A stretch of DNA of 64,000 nt, taken from positions 3,147,501 through 3,211,500 of the forward strand of contig NZ_CP108109.1 of NCBI RefSeq assembly GCF_036199905.1, given 5' to 3'. The first letter of the stretch is position 1, and each line of letters opens with the position of its first letter. Source of the stretch: Streptomyces sp. NBC_00223. GTDB lineage: Bacteria; Actinomycetota; Actinomycetes; Streptomycetales; Streptomycetaceae. Made by a program: the position numbers and the translations under genes. The notes below the pieces were generated by a model that was not told the DNA's origin, did not search any database, and saw only the letters and a program-made list of their open reading frames with translations. Shown piece after piece: positions 52,570 through 60,482 of the stretch.

Positions 52570-52603
52570 GTGCCCCGCCCACCCAAAGGGGTGAACGGGG
52601 CAC
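52570..52603 (-). terminator. Terminator of the thrC-like/cysO-like operon
   Basis: GTGCCCCG...CACCC-N4-GGGTG...CGGGGCAC, two paired blocks interrupted by a 2-nt internal loop, 27 bp past the MoaD-type gene stop on the minus strand. Confidence 0.8.
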
Positions 52604-52630
52604 AAACCGGAAGAACCGGAGCGGACCGTG

Positions 52631-52906
52631 TCAGCCGCCGGCAACCGCCGGAATGATCGACACGCTGGCGCCTTCCGGCACCGCCGTGGCAAGGCCCTCG
52701 GAAAAGCGGACGTCGTCGTCGTTGACGTACACATTCACGAAACGCCGGAGCTTTCCGGCGTCGTCGAGAACACGGGCCGAAATACCCGCGTGATTCTTCT
52801 CCAGCGACTCGATGACCTCGGCGAGCGTCGAGCCCTCGGCCGGCACTTCGGCCTGGCCGCCGGTGTAAGTACGGAGAATGGTGGGGATACGTACAGAAGC
52901 ACTCAT
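52631..52906 (-). CDS. CysO-like sulfur-carrier protein (MoaD/ThiS fold)
   Basis: A 91-residue ubiquitin-like protein. It begins SVRIPTILRTYTGGQ, has the family block RFVNVYVNDDDVRFSEGLAT, and ends in VAGG, the exposed Gly-Gly that is activated to a C-terminal thiocarboxylate. The sequence is much closer to mycobacterial CysO, which ends AVAGG, than to MoaD or ThiS. In M. tuberculosis CysO donates sulfur for cysteine synthesis with CysM and Mec+. Here neither is adjacent; instead the gene overlaps the thrC-like gene by 4 bp (ATGA), so the two are coupled. Confidence 0.92.
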   Translation of the reverse strand: MSASVRIPTILRTYTGGQAEVPAEGSTLAEVIESLEKNHAGISARVLDDAGKLRRFVNVYVNDDDVRFSEGLATAVPEGASVSIIPAVAGG

Positions 52907-54213
52907 GCGAGGCCAGCCTCTCGGAACGCGTCAAGGGTCGGGCGAATGGTCGCGGTCGGTCCGGTGGTCGGCGCCACCGCGTCCAAAGTCTTCAGGCCGT
53001 CGCCCGTGTTGAGCACGACGGTCTCGGCGGCCGGGTCGAGCTGTCCGCTGTCGATGAGCTTCTTCAGCACGCCTACGGTCACCCCGCCGGCGGTCTCACC
53101 GAAGATGCCCTCCGTGCGGGCCAGCAGCTTGATCGCGTCCACGATCTGCTCGTCGTTGACGTCCTCGACCGCGCCGCCGGTCCGCCGGGTGATGTCCAGG
53201 ACGTAGGGCCCGTCCGCCGGGTTGCCTATCGCCAGCGACTTCGCGATGGTGTCCGGCTTGACCGGGCGTACGACATCCTGGCCGGCCTTGAACGCCGTCG
53301 AGACCGGGGAGCAGCCCTCGGCCTGGGCGCCGTAGATCCGGTAGGGCTTCTCCTCGACCAGGCCGAGCTTGATCAGCTCCTGGAGACCCTTGTCGATCTT
53401 GGTGAGCTGGGAGCCGGAGGCGACCGGGATGACCAGGTTGTCCGGCAGCCGCCAGCCGAGCTGCTCGCAGATCTCGTACGCCAGGGTCTTGGAGCCCTCG
53501 CCGTAGTAGGGCCGCAGATTGACGTTGACGAAGCCCCAGCCCTCGCCGATCGGGTCGCCGATCAGCTCGGAGCAGAAGCGGTTCACATCGTCGTACGAGC
53601 CCTCGATGCCGACCAGGTCGCCGCCGTAGACCGCGGCCATGACGACCTTGCCGGTCTCCAGGTCGTGCGGGATGAACACGCAACTGCGCAGGCCCGCCCG
53701 GGCGGCCGCGGCGCCGACCGCGCCGGCCAGGTTGCCGGTGGAGGAGCAGGACAGCGTGGTGAGGCCGAAGGTACGGGCGGCCTCAAGGGCGATGGCGACG
53801 ACCCGGTCCTTGAAGGAGTGCGTCGGGTTGCCGGAGTCGTCCTTGACGTACAGGCCGCCGGTGACGCCCAGTTCGCGGGCCAGGTGGTCGGCCTTGACGA
53901 GCTTGGTCCAGCCCGGGTTGATGTTCGGCTTGTCGGCGACGTCCGCGGGGACCGGCAGCAGCGGCGCGTAACGCCAGATGTTGGCCGGGCCCGCCTCGAT
54001 CTGCTTGCGCAGCGCCTCGGGGTCGCCGAGCGGGAGGTCGTAGGCCACTTCGAGCGGCCCGAAACACTCCTGGCAGGCGAAGATCGGGCTGAGCGGGAAG
54101 CGGGTGCCGCACTCGCGGCAGGAGAGCGCCGCGGCGGGGCCGAAGGGGGTGTCCGCGGGCGCGGAGTCGGTCGCGGTGTCCGGAGTCGTGTTCTCGACGG
54201 TCTGCGCAGCCAT
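52903..54213 (-). CDS. thrC: Threonine-synthase-like PLP enzyme
   Basis: A 436-residue PLP enzyme from ATG 54213. An N-terminal zinc ribbon (Cys32, Cys35, Cys47, Cys50 in CRECG...CQEC) precedes the fold-type II core with the PLP lysine Lys135 in HSFKDR, the phosphate loop SSTGNLAGAVGA and the C-terminal PLP-ring contact region. By family it converts O-phosphohomoserine to threonine. Streptomyces normally has another thrC with hom and thrB, and this copy is controlled by a SAM riboswitch and coupled to a sulfur carrier, so a sulfur-transfer reaction on phosphohomoserine is a plausible alternative. That alternative is inference only. Confidence 0.88.
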   Translation of the reverse strand: MAAQTVENTTPDTATDSAPADTPFGPAAALSCRECGTRFPLSPIFACQECFGPLEVAYDLPLGDPEALRKQIEAGPANIWRYAPLLPVPADVADKPNINPGWTKLVKADHLARELGVTGGLYVKDDSGNPTHSFKDRVVAIALEAARTFGLTTLSCSSTGNLAGAVGAAAARAGLRSCVFIPHDLETGKVVMAAVYGGDLVGIEGSYDDVNRFCSELIGDPIGEGWGFVNVNLRPYYGEGSKTLAYEICEQLGWRLPDNLVIPVASGSQLTKIDKGLQELIKLGLVEEKPYRIYGAQAEGCSPVSTAFKAGQDVVRPVKPDTIAKSLAIGNPADGPYVLDITRRTGGAVEDVNDEQIVDAIKLLARTEGIFGETAGGVTVGVLKKLIDSGQLDPAAETVVLNTGDGLKTLDAVAPTTGPTATIRPTLDAFREAGLA

Positions 54214-54231
54214 GGTGGCGAGGCCCTTTCT

Positions 54232-54359
54232 CCTCATCTTCCTCGCGACGCACTTCGCCACGAGACGGAATTGGCACCTTCCCCACCGTGATGACCTCGC
54301 GGTCGGCGGGAGGGTTGCCGGGGCTTCAACGGGCCGTTCCCTCTGCCCCTCTGGATGAG
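54232..54359 (-). promoter_or_regulatory. SAM-I (S-box) riboswitch
   Basis: On the minus strand the S-box core is present in order: P1 strand CTCATCC, AGAG, GCAGAGGGA, GGCCC, TTGAAGCCCCGGCAACC, then GGTGCCAATTCC, and the closing P1 strand GATGAG at 54238-54233. These match the conserved SAM-I aptamer blocks, including the kink-turn and GGCAACC pseudoknot elements. The closing P1 strand runs directly into GGAGAAAGGG, the ribosome binding region, 20-odd bases before the thrC-like start, so SAM probably controls translation. Confidence 0.93.
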
Positions 54360-54526
54360 CGGTATGGCACCGGACGCTTCGGTCCAGGCGTTTGTCATAC
54401 GTAACGACCCCCGGCATGCGGCGGGCGTACGCGTTGTTCAAGACTGTAACCGACAGGGGTGACCCTTGAGATAGTCGTCCGTACCGCGAGATGGATCACA
54501 GCCCCGATCAGCAGGGAGAATCGTAC

Positions 54527-55492
54527 GTGCTCGATGAGGTGGAGCGCTGGCTGGAAACCCGGTCGTGGCCGGGCACCGACCGTCCGCTCGACCTGCTGCT
54601 CGCGGCCAAGCGCGCGGCGGGTCCGCAGGGCACGGTCAGCGTGGTGCTGCCCGCGCTGGACGAGGAGGCGACGGTCGGCGAGATCGTCGCCGCGATCCGC
54701 CGCGATCTGATGTCGCCCGGGGTGCCGCTGGTCGACGAGCTGGTCGTGATCGACTCCGGGTCGCGGGACGCCACGGCCGAGGTCGCGGCGCGCGCGGGGG
54801 CCCGGGTGATCCGCCGGGACGACATCCTGCCGCGGCTGCCCGCGGCGCCGGGCAAGGGCGAGGTGCTGTGGCGTTCGCTGCTGGTGACCGGCGGGGAGAT
54901 CGTCTGCTTCGTGGACGCGGACCTGCGGGAGTTCGACGCGTCGTTCGTGTCCGGGATCGTCGGGCCGCTGCTGACCGATCCCGGGGTGCAGCTGGTCAAG
55001 GCGATGTACGACCGGCCGCTGGAGACCGGCGGCGCGGTCGTGCCGGCCGGCGGCGGCCGGGTCACCGAGCTGGTCGCGCGGCCGCTGCTGAATCTGCACT
55101 GGCCGCGGCTGGCGGGTTTCGTCCAGCCGCTCGGCGGGGAGTACGCGGCGCGGCGCTCGCTGCTCGAACGGCTGCCGTTCCCTGTCGGGTACGGGGTGGA
55201 GCTGGCGATGCTGATCGACGCGTTGGGCCTGGTCGGCCTGGACGCGCTCGCCCAGGTGGACGTGGGCGTGCGGCATCACCGTCACCAGGACGGGCAGGCG
55301 CTGGGGCGGATGGCGGCGGCGATCTACCGGACGGCTCAGTCGCGGCTGAGCCGCGGGCCGCTGGTGCGGCCGCGGCTGACGCAGTTCGAGCGGGGGGAGG
55401 AGGGGTTCGTCCCCAGCACGCTTCCCGTTGACACGGTGGAGCGGGTGCCGATGGTGGAGATCCACGAATACGTCTCCCGCCGCGCGGCCTAA
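54527..55492 (+). CDS. gpgS: Glucosyl-3-phosphoglycerate synthase
   Basis: A 321-residue GT-A glycosyltransferase. GTG 54527 has AGGGAGA seven nt upstream. It shows VSVVLPALDEEATVGEIVAAI (nucleotide loop), ELVVIDSGSRDATAEVAAR, the metal-binding VDADLREF, and QPLGGEYAARRSLLERLPFPVGYGVE, all diagnostic of GpgS. It transfers glucose from a nucleotide sugar to 3-phosphoglycerate, the first step to glucosylglycerate, a compatible solute and starter for methylglucose polysaccharides. It sits next to otsA and otsB, other compatible-solute genes. Confidence 0.92.
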   Translation: MLDEVERWLETRSWPGTDRPLDLLLAAKRAAGPQGTVSVVLPALDEEATVGEIVAAIRRDLMSPGVPLVDELVVIDSGSRDATAEVAARAGARVIRRDDILPRLPAAPGKGEVLWRSLLVTGGEIVCFVDADLREFDASFVSGIVGPLLTDPGVQLVKAMYDRPLETGGAVVPAGGGRVTELVARPLLNLHWPRLAGFVQPLGGEYAARRSLLERLPFPVGYGVELAMLIDALGLVGLDALAQVDVGVRHHRHQDGQALGRMAAAIYRTAQSRLSRGPLVRPRLTQFERGEEGFVPSTLPVDTVERVPMVEIHEYVSRRAA

Positions 55493-55974
55493 CCCCGCCC
55501 CCCACCGGCCGGTGGATCGCGTACGACCGCAAGGGGCACCGCCCCTTCAGGGGCGCGAGGAACTGCGCGACCAGCCCACCACCGGCCCGGCGGCCAAAAA
55601 ACCGACCGTACGGGGCAGCCCCCTCCAGGGGCGCGAGGAACTGCGCGAGCAACCGGCCACCGGCGGTGGCCGAAGAACCGACCGTACGGGGCAGGACCCC
55701 GTGGCCCGCTGCGGCGCCGTCGTGGCCGTTCGCGCAGTTCCCCGCGCCCCTGGGGTGGCTGAGGCCCATAGTCCAGCGGGCCACCGTCATGGCTGAGCGC
55801 GCAGTTCCTCGCGCCCCTGACGGGGCTCTCCTGCCTCGGCGGCGGAGAGACGCGCCCCAAAGGTGGCGCTGGGGGTACCCCCGGGCGGAGCCTGGGGTGG
55901 CTGGGCCCGGTGGCCCGGTGGTCCCCGGGGCCGGGGGACGTTTGAGAGGGGGCGCGCGGGGCTAGGGTTTCGGC
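55493..55974. repeat. Repeat cluster before otsA (GGAACTGCGCGA family)
   Basis: No gene. Units of GGGGCGCGAGGAACTGCGCGA lie forward at about 55552 and 55634 and inverted at about 55730 and 55797. Between 55865 and 55910 is a different element containing GGGGGTACCCCCGGGCGGAG. The same two elements recur after otsB. Confidence 0.85.
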
Positions 55975-57399
55975 ATGGTCGGAACGCAGCCCGCTGCCCG
56001 GATTCTGGTCGCGTCCAACCGCGGCCCCGTCTCGTACGCCCTCACCGCCGAAGGCAACCTGCACAGCAAGCGCGGCGGCGGCGGCCTCGTCTCGGGCCTG
56101 AGCGCGATCGGCCCGGAGGCCGACGCCCTCTGGGTGTGCGCGGCCCTCTCCGACGGCGACCGCGAAGCGGTCCGCCGCGGCGTCGGCGAACCAGGCGCCC
56201 GCATGATCGCCATCGACCCGGACGACTTCGAAGCCGCCTACAACGGCGTCGCCAACTCCGTGCTGTGGTTCGTCCACCACATGCTCTACCAGACCCCCTT
56301 CGAACCGGCCTTCGGCGAGGAGTTCCACGCCCAGTGGGCGTCCTTCGAGACGTACAACGCCGCCTTCGCCGACGCCCTCGCGGAGGAAGCCGCGGAGGGC
56401 GCCGCCGTCCTGATCCAGGACTACCACCTCGCCCTGACCCCCGCGCTGCTCCGCGCCCGCCGCCCCGACCTGCGCATCGGCCACTTCTCGCACACCCCGT
56501 GGGCGCCCCCGGACTACTTCCGGCTGCTGCCGGACTCCGTGGCCGTACAGGTACTCGAAGGCATCCTGGGCGCGGACCGCGCCGCGTTCCTGACCCGCCG
56601 CTGGGCCGACGCCTTCGCCGCGTGCTGCGTCACCGTGCTGGGCGCGACGCTCTCCGACGACGGCCGGGCGGTCACCCACCGCGGCCGTACGACCCGGCTC
56701 GGCGTGCACGGCCTCGGCGCCGACGCGGACTTCCTGCGCGAGCGCGCCCACCGCGACGACGTGGCCGAGCGGATGACCGCGCTGCGGGCCGAGACGGGGC
56801 CGGGCCGCAAGCTGATCGTCCGGGTGGACCGTACCGAGCTGTCCAAGAACATCGTCCGCGGCCTGCTGGCGTACCGGCAGCTGCTGCGCGACCACCCGGG
56901 GTGGCGCGAGCGCGTCGTGCACGTCGCCTTCTCGTACCCCTCCCGACAGGACCTCGCCTCCTACCGCGCCTACACCGCCGAGGTGGCCCGCGTCGCCGAG
57001 GAGATCAACGAGGAGTTCGGCACCGAGGGCTGGCTGCCCGTCCTGCTCAAGGTCGACGACGACTTCGCCCGCTCGCTGGCCGCCTACCGGCTGGCCGACG
57101 TCGCGCTCGTCAACCCGATCCGCGACGGTATGAACCTGGTCGCCAAGGAGGTCCCCGTCCTCTCCGACAACGGCGTGGCCCTCGTGCTGTCCCGCGAGGC
57201 CGGCGCGTACGAGGAGATGGCCGAGGACTCGATCACGGTCAATCCGTACGACATCCGCGAGACGGCCGCGGCCCTCAACACCGCGCTCACCCTCCCCGAG
57301 GCCGAGCGCGCCGACCGCACCAAACGCCTGGCGGCGGCCGCCACCGCGCTCCCCCCGACCCGCTGGTTCCTCGACCAGCTGAACGCGCTGGGCGGCTGA
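55975..57399 (+). CDS. otsA: Trehalose-6-phosphate synthase
   Basis: A 474-residue GT20 enzyme that couples a nucleotide-glucose with glucose-6-phosphate. Landmarks: ILVASNRGPVSY and SKRGGGGLVSGL at the N-terminus, the acceptor-site block WFVHHMLYQTPFEPAFGEEF, IQDYHLALTPALLR, RTELSKNIVRGLLAYRQLL (R...K for phosphate), and NPIRDGMNLVAKE, with DNGVALVLSREAGAYEEM (donor site). Flanking genus-specific repeats occur on both sides of the otsA-to-otsB block. The product would be dephosphorylated by OtsB (58813). Confidence 0.95.
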   Translation: MVGTQPAARILVASNRGPVSYALTAEGNLHSKRGGGGLVSGLSAIGPEADALWVCAALSDGDREAVRRGVGEPGARMIAIDPDDFEAAYNGVANSVLWFVHHMLYQTPFEPAFGEEFHAQWASFETYNAAFADALAEEAAEGAAVLIQDYHLALTPALLRARRPDLRIGHFSHTPWAPPDYFRLLPDSVAVQVLEGILGADRAAFLTRRWADAFAACCVTVLGATLSDDGRAVTHRGRTTRLGVHGLGADADFLRERAHRDDVAERMTALRAETGPGRKLIVRVDRTELSKNIVRGLLAYRQLLRDHPGWRERVVHVAFSYPSRQDLASYRAYTAEVARVAEEINEEFGTEGWLPVLLKVDDDFARSLAAYRLADVALVNPIRDGMNLVAKEVPVLSDNGVALVLSREAGAYEEMAEDSITVNPYDIRETAAALNTALTLPEAERADRTKRLAAAATALPPTRWFLDQLNALGG

Positions 57400-57410
57400 C
57401 CCGCCCCCGG

Positions 57411-57434
57411 CCCCGCGCGGTCACCCGCGCGGGG
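57411..57434 (+). terminator. otsA terminator
   Basis: Arms CCCCGCGCG and CGCGCGGGG with a short loop, 11 bp after the stop codon. Confidence 0.75.
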
Positions 57435-57664
57435 TGGGCCGGTCCTTCGCCGGGGGCGTGCGCGGCGAGCCGTTCCGGCCACGGCCGCCGCCGCTCCCGG
57501 CTCACCACCCGCGTCACCCCACTCCCGTGAAATTCCGTCACTTCGACTCCACCACAGGGGTATGACATTGACCCGACACTCCGGCACCCTGCGTACTGTG
57601 TGAGTGACGTTCCGTACGTCGGGCTGTCCGTGCGCCAACCCGACGCCTTGGACCAGGAGTTGTG

Positions 57665-58483
57665 ATGCCCGCCCCCGCGCCCGAACCCGTACCGGCCGCC
57701 CCCGTCGCCACGACCGCCGTGCCCGTCTCCGCGCTCGAACGCCTCACCGGTGACCCCGAGGCGTTCGGCCGGGCGTGGCCCGAGGAGCCCGTGGTGTACG
57801 CGCGCCGCCCCGCGGAGCTGGCCGCGCTGCTCGACGCGGCCGCGGTACGGCGGATCGCCGCGGAACCGGCGCTGCGGCCGGTCGCGATGGGCATGGTCAG
57901 GGAGGGCGTCATCGACCCCCGGCGGCCGGACCCGGACGACCCGACGAGCACCCTCGTCCTGCACGGACTCCACCTGACGTGGCCGCCGTTGACCGCCTTC
58001 TGCGACCGACTCGCCGCCCAGCTCGGCCATCCGGTGACCGCGAACGCGTACCGCACCCCGCGTCGGGCGCGCGGTCACGGGCCGCACCGCGACACCCATC
58101 ACCTCTTCTTCGCGCAGACGCACGGCGCGAAGGTGTGGCGGCTGAGCGGGCCGTTACGCGCGGATCCACCGGGCGGCGACCCCTGGACGGTGGTCGGCCG
58201 TACGTCCCAACGGCTCTCGCGGGCCGCCGACATGCCGGACCTGGAGGTCGAACTGACCGCGGGGAACGTGCTGTTCGTGCCGCGGGGCTGGGCGCACCAC
58301 GGGTACACCGGGAGCCGCAGCTCGCTGCACATCACCTTCGGCGTGCAGGCGCCGACCCGGTTCCGGCTGGTGCAGCAGCTGCTCAGGCACGCCATGGCCG
58401 ACCCCCGGCTGCGGGCCGCCCTCCCGCCGGGACCGGCCGGCGCCGGCCCCGACGCCCTCGCCGCCCAGGGGCCCGGCCGGTGA
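57665..58483 (+). CDS. JmjC/cupin-type Fe(II) 2-oxoglutarate oxygenase-like protein
   Basis: A 272-residue protein from ATG 57665 with AGGAG five nt upstream. The double-stranded beta-helix core carries GHGPHRDTHHLFFAQ (HxD metal ligands), KVWRL, NVLFVPRGWAHHGYTGS and SLHITFG (distal His), the cupin_4/JmjC pattern seen in ribosomal oxygenases. One TTA codon (residue 164) implies bldA dependence. The GTG of the next gene overlaps its stop (GTGA), so it is coupled with the zinc-ribbon protein. The substrate is unknown; hydroxylation of a protein or peptide is plausible. Confidence 0.85.
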   Translation: MPAPAPEPVPAAPVATTAVPVSALERLTGDPEAFGRAWPEEPVVYARRPAELAALLDAAAVRRIAAEPALRPVAMGMVREGVIDPRRPDPDDPTSTLVLHGLHLTWPPLTAFCDRLAAQLGHPVTANAYRTPRRARGHGPHRDTHHLFFAQTHGAKVWRLSGPLRADPPGGDPWTVVGRTSQRLSRAADMPDLEVELTAGNVLFVPRGWAHHGYTGSRSSLHITFGVQAPTRFRLVQQLLRHAMADPRLRAALPPGPAGAGPDALAAQGPGR

Positions 58484-58797
58484 GCGACGCCGTCGGGCCG
58501 GCGCCCGAACCGCAGCCGGGGCCCCGGCCCGAGCGCGAGGCCCAGCCCCCGTCGCCGCCCGCGCAACGCGGCCGGCACCGCCGCCCCTGCACCTTCTGCC
58601 GGGTCCACCCGGCCGACCTCCGCGACCACGAGACCGGTCTCGTGTGGTGCCTGGGCTGCGCGGTCGAACTCGTCCACGCGGGCGACCCCGTCACCGACTA
58701 CGTCGAGTTCGACGAGGGCGACCGTTACGCCGATCTGCTGAACCGGCACGGCCGCGGCCTCTACACGACCGTCAACCGGCGCGGCCCGGCCACGTGA
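58480..58797 (+). CDS. Small zinc-ribbon protein coupled to the oxygenase
   Basis: A 105-residue protein from GTG 58480. A Pro/Arg-rich N-terminus is followed by CTFCRVHPADLRDHETGLVWCLGC, a likely four-Cys (or three-Cys, one-His) metal site, and an acidic domain (TDYVEFDEGDRYADLLNRHG). No named family was recognised. Overlap with the oxygenase gene indicates that the two are translated together, so it may be a partner or substrate adaptor; this is inferred from position alone. Confidence 0.75.
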   Translation: MSDAVGPAPEPQPGPRPEREAQPPSPPAQRGRHRRPCTFCRVHPADLRDHETGLVWCLGCAVELVHAGDPVTDYVEFDEGDRYADLLNRHGRGLYTTVNRRGPAT

Positions 58798-58812
58798 TGT
58801 CCGCCGACGGGG

Positions 58813-59661
58813 CTACTCCAGCGCGTCGGCGAGCGCGTTGAGCACGTCGACCACACCGTCCGGGCCGGGGACCACGAGGTCGGCCTGCTCGGTGAGTTCG
58901 TCCGGCGACTCCGTGGTGCCCGCGCTGGCGATCAGCAGCCCGGGGTGTCCCTCCTCGCGGCGGCCGCGCACCGCGGAGAAGGCCGCGAGGTCGCCGAGGT
59001 CGTCGCCGCAGTAGAGGACGGACGCGGCGTCGGTCTCCCGCAGGTACGCGGCCAGCGCGACGCCCTTGTCCATGCCGGGCGGCCGCAACTCCAGTACGTA
59101 GCGACCGGGTTCGACCATCAGCTCGTGGCGTTCCGCGAGTTCGGTCAGCGGCGCTCTGAGGGCGGCGAAGGCGGCGTCCGGGTCCTCGGTACGGCGGGTG
59201 TGGACGGCGACCGCGCGGCCGCCCTTGTCCTCGATCCAGGTACCGCGCCAGGCGCCGATCCGGTCGAGGAAGCCGGGGAGTTCGGCGCGGACGGCGGTGA
59301 CGCCGGGGTGGGAGCCGGGGGTGTGGACCTCGCCGGTGTGGGCGTCCCAGCGTTCGGCGCCGTAGTGGCCGAGGACGACGAGGTGGTCGAGGCCGGGGAC
59401 GCCCGCGAAGCCGCCGTAGCGTACGGCGACGCCGGCCGGGCGTCCGGTGACGACCACGATCGAGGCGAGGTGGGGGGCGAGGCGGGCCAGGGCGGGTACG
59501 GCGCCGGGATGAGCGCGGGCCTGGTCGGGGTCGGGGACGATGGGGGCGAGGGTGCCGTCGAAGTCGAGGGCGACCACAGCGCGGTCGGGCTGCGCGAGCA
59601 GGGCGGCGAGGCCCTTTGCTCCCTCGGGGGTGTGGGGAGCGAGGATGTCGGCGAGAGCCAT
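58813..59661 (-). CDS. otsB: Trehalose-6-phosphate phosphatase
   Basis: A 282-residue HAD-type phosphatase: motif I ALDFDGTLAPIV, motif II SIVVVTGR, the OtsB cap region (GAWRGTWIEDKGGRAVAVHTRR, split) and motif IV YCGDDLGDLAAF. It converts trehalose-6-phosphate into trehalose and so completes the pathway begun by OtsA. It is convergent with the zinc-ribbon gene and separated from DUF3263 by a repeat cluster. Confidence 0.94.
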   Translation of the reverse strand: MALADILAPHTPEGAKGLAALLAQPDRAVVALDFDGTLAPIVPDPDQARAHPGAVPALARLAPHLASIVVVTGRPAGVAVRYGGFAGVPGLDHLVVLGHYGAERWDAHTGEVHTPGSHPGVTAVRAELPGFLDRIGAWRGTWIEDKGGRAVAVHTRRTEDPDAAFAALRAPLTELAERHELMVEPGRYVLELRPPGMDKGVALAAYLRETDAASVLYCGDDLGDLAAFSAVRGRREEGHPGLLIASAGTTESPDELTEQADLVVPGPDGVVDVLNALADALE

Positions 59662-60194
59662 ACGTCGAGATTACCTTTGCGCTGCGCTTCGCCGCCCCCC
59701 GCGCTGCGCGCGCCGCCCGCCGCCCAGCCCCCTCCGGCCGGTTCCCCGCCCACCGGCCGGTACGGGGCTTGTCGCGCAGTTCCTCCCCCAGGCTCCGCCC
59801 GGGGGTACCCCCAGCGCCCCTGAAAGGCACTGCCCCTTGCGGCCGGTTCTTCCGCCACCGGCCGGTACGGGGCTTGTCGCGCAGTTCCTCGCGCCCCCAA
59901 ACAGGCACTGCCCCATCCGGTCAGTTCCTCCACCGCCGGCCGGTGGCCGGTTGCTCGCGCAGTTCCCCGCGCCCCTAACGGGGCCCTCCACCTCGGCGGC
60001 GCGGACAGCAACGAAGAAACGTGCCCCGAAGGGGCGCGAGGAACTGCGCGACCAGCCACGACGGCGGCAAAGGGGAACGACGGGGGCGACCACCCCAAGG
60101 TGGCGCTGGGGTACCCCCGGGCGGAGCCTGGGGGCGGAACTGCACGACAAGCCACGACGGCGGTGGCCCCCGAGGTCCGAGAAGAAGAAGAGCC
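59662..60194. repeat. Repeat cluster after otsB
   Basis: No gene. Units of the GCGCAGTTCCTCGCGCCCC family occur at about 59771, 59878, 59957 (inverted) and 60032, 60141 (forward). The unit at 59771 is split by an element containing CCGCCCGGGGGTACCCCC, and the same element, reversed, interrupts the unit near 60104-60140. Compare the cluster at 55493-55974. Confidence 0.85.
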
Positions 60195-60464
60195 TTAGCG
60201 GTCCGTGGCGCGGCGGGCGCGGGACGCGCGGAGGCGGTTGACGGTCACCGGGGCGTAACGCAACGCGCTCTCCTCGTCGAGCAACGCGTTCAGCAATTGG
60301 AAGTACGCCGTCGGCGACATCCCCAGCCGCTCCCGAATCGCCCGCTCCCGGGGCCCGGGCCCGCTCCACGTCCGCCCGGCGATGTCCAGCACCGCCCGAT
60401 CCCGCTCGGAGAGCCCCCGCTCGGAGAGCCCGCGCCCGGAAGACTCCTCTTCCGTCACGCCCAC
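60195..60464 (-). CDS. DUF3263 protein
   Basis: An 89-residue basic DNA-binding-like protein. The block LSERDRAVLDIAGRTWSGPG, ERLGMSPTAYFQLLNALLDE and YAPVTVNRLRASRA is diagnostic of DUF3263, a small helix-turn-helix family of actinobacteria. The N-terminus has a two-copy GLSER repeat. It is 18 bp from the sugar-binding-protein gene on the same strand, so it is probably in that operon, with unknown target. Confidence 0.9.
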   Translation of the reverse strand: MGVTEEESSGRGLSERGLSERDRAVLDIAGRTWSGPGPRERAIRERLGMSPTAYFQLLNALLDEESALRYAPVTVNRLRASRARRATDR

Positions 60465-60482
60465 CCTCCGATCCTCAGAGCC

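Noticed and set aside
52351..52656. A 101-codon plus-strand frame in the low-GC region beside the cold-shock gene
   Set aside because: It has no ribosome binding site, no recognisable family, and overlaps the operon terminator; the region is better explained as leader and promoter.
60431..60455. Short GLSER duplication at the start of the DUF3263 protein as a possible functional repeat
   Set aside because: It is only two copies of five residues made by a short DNA slippage and is probably neutral.
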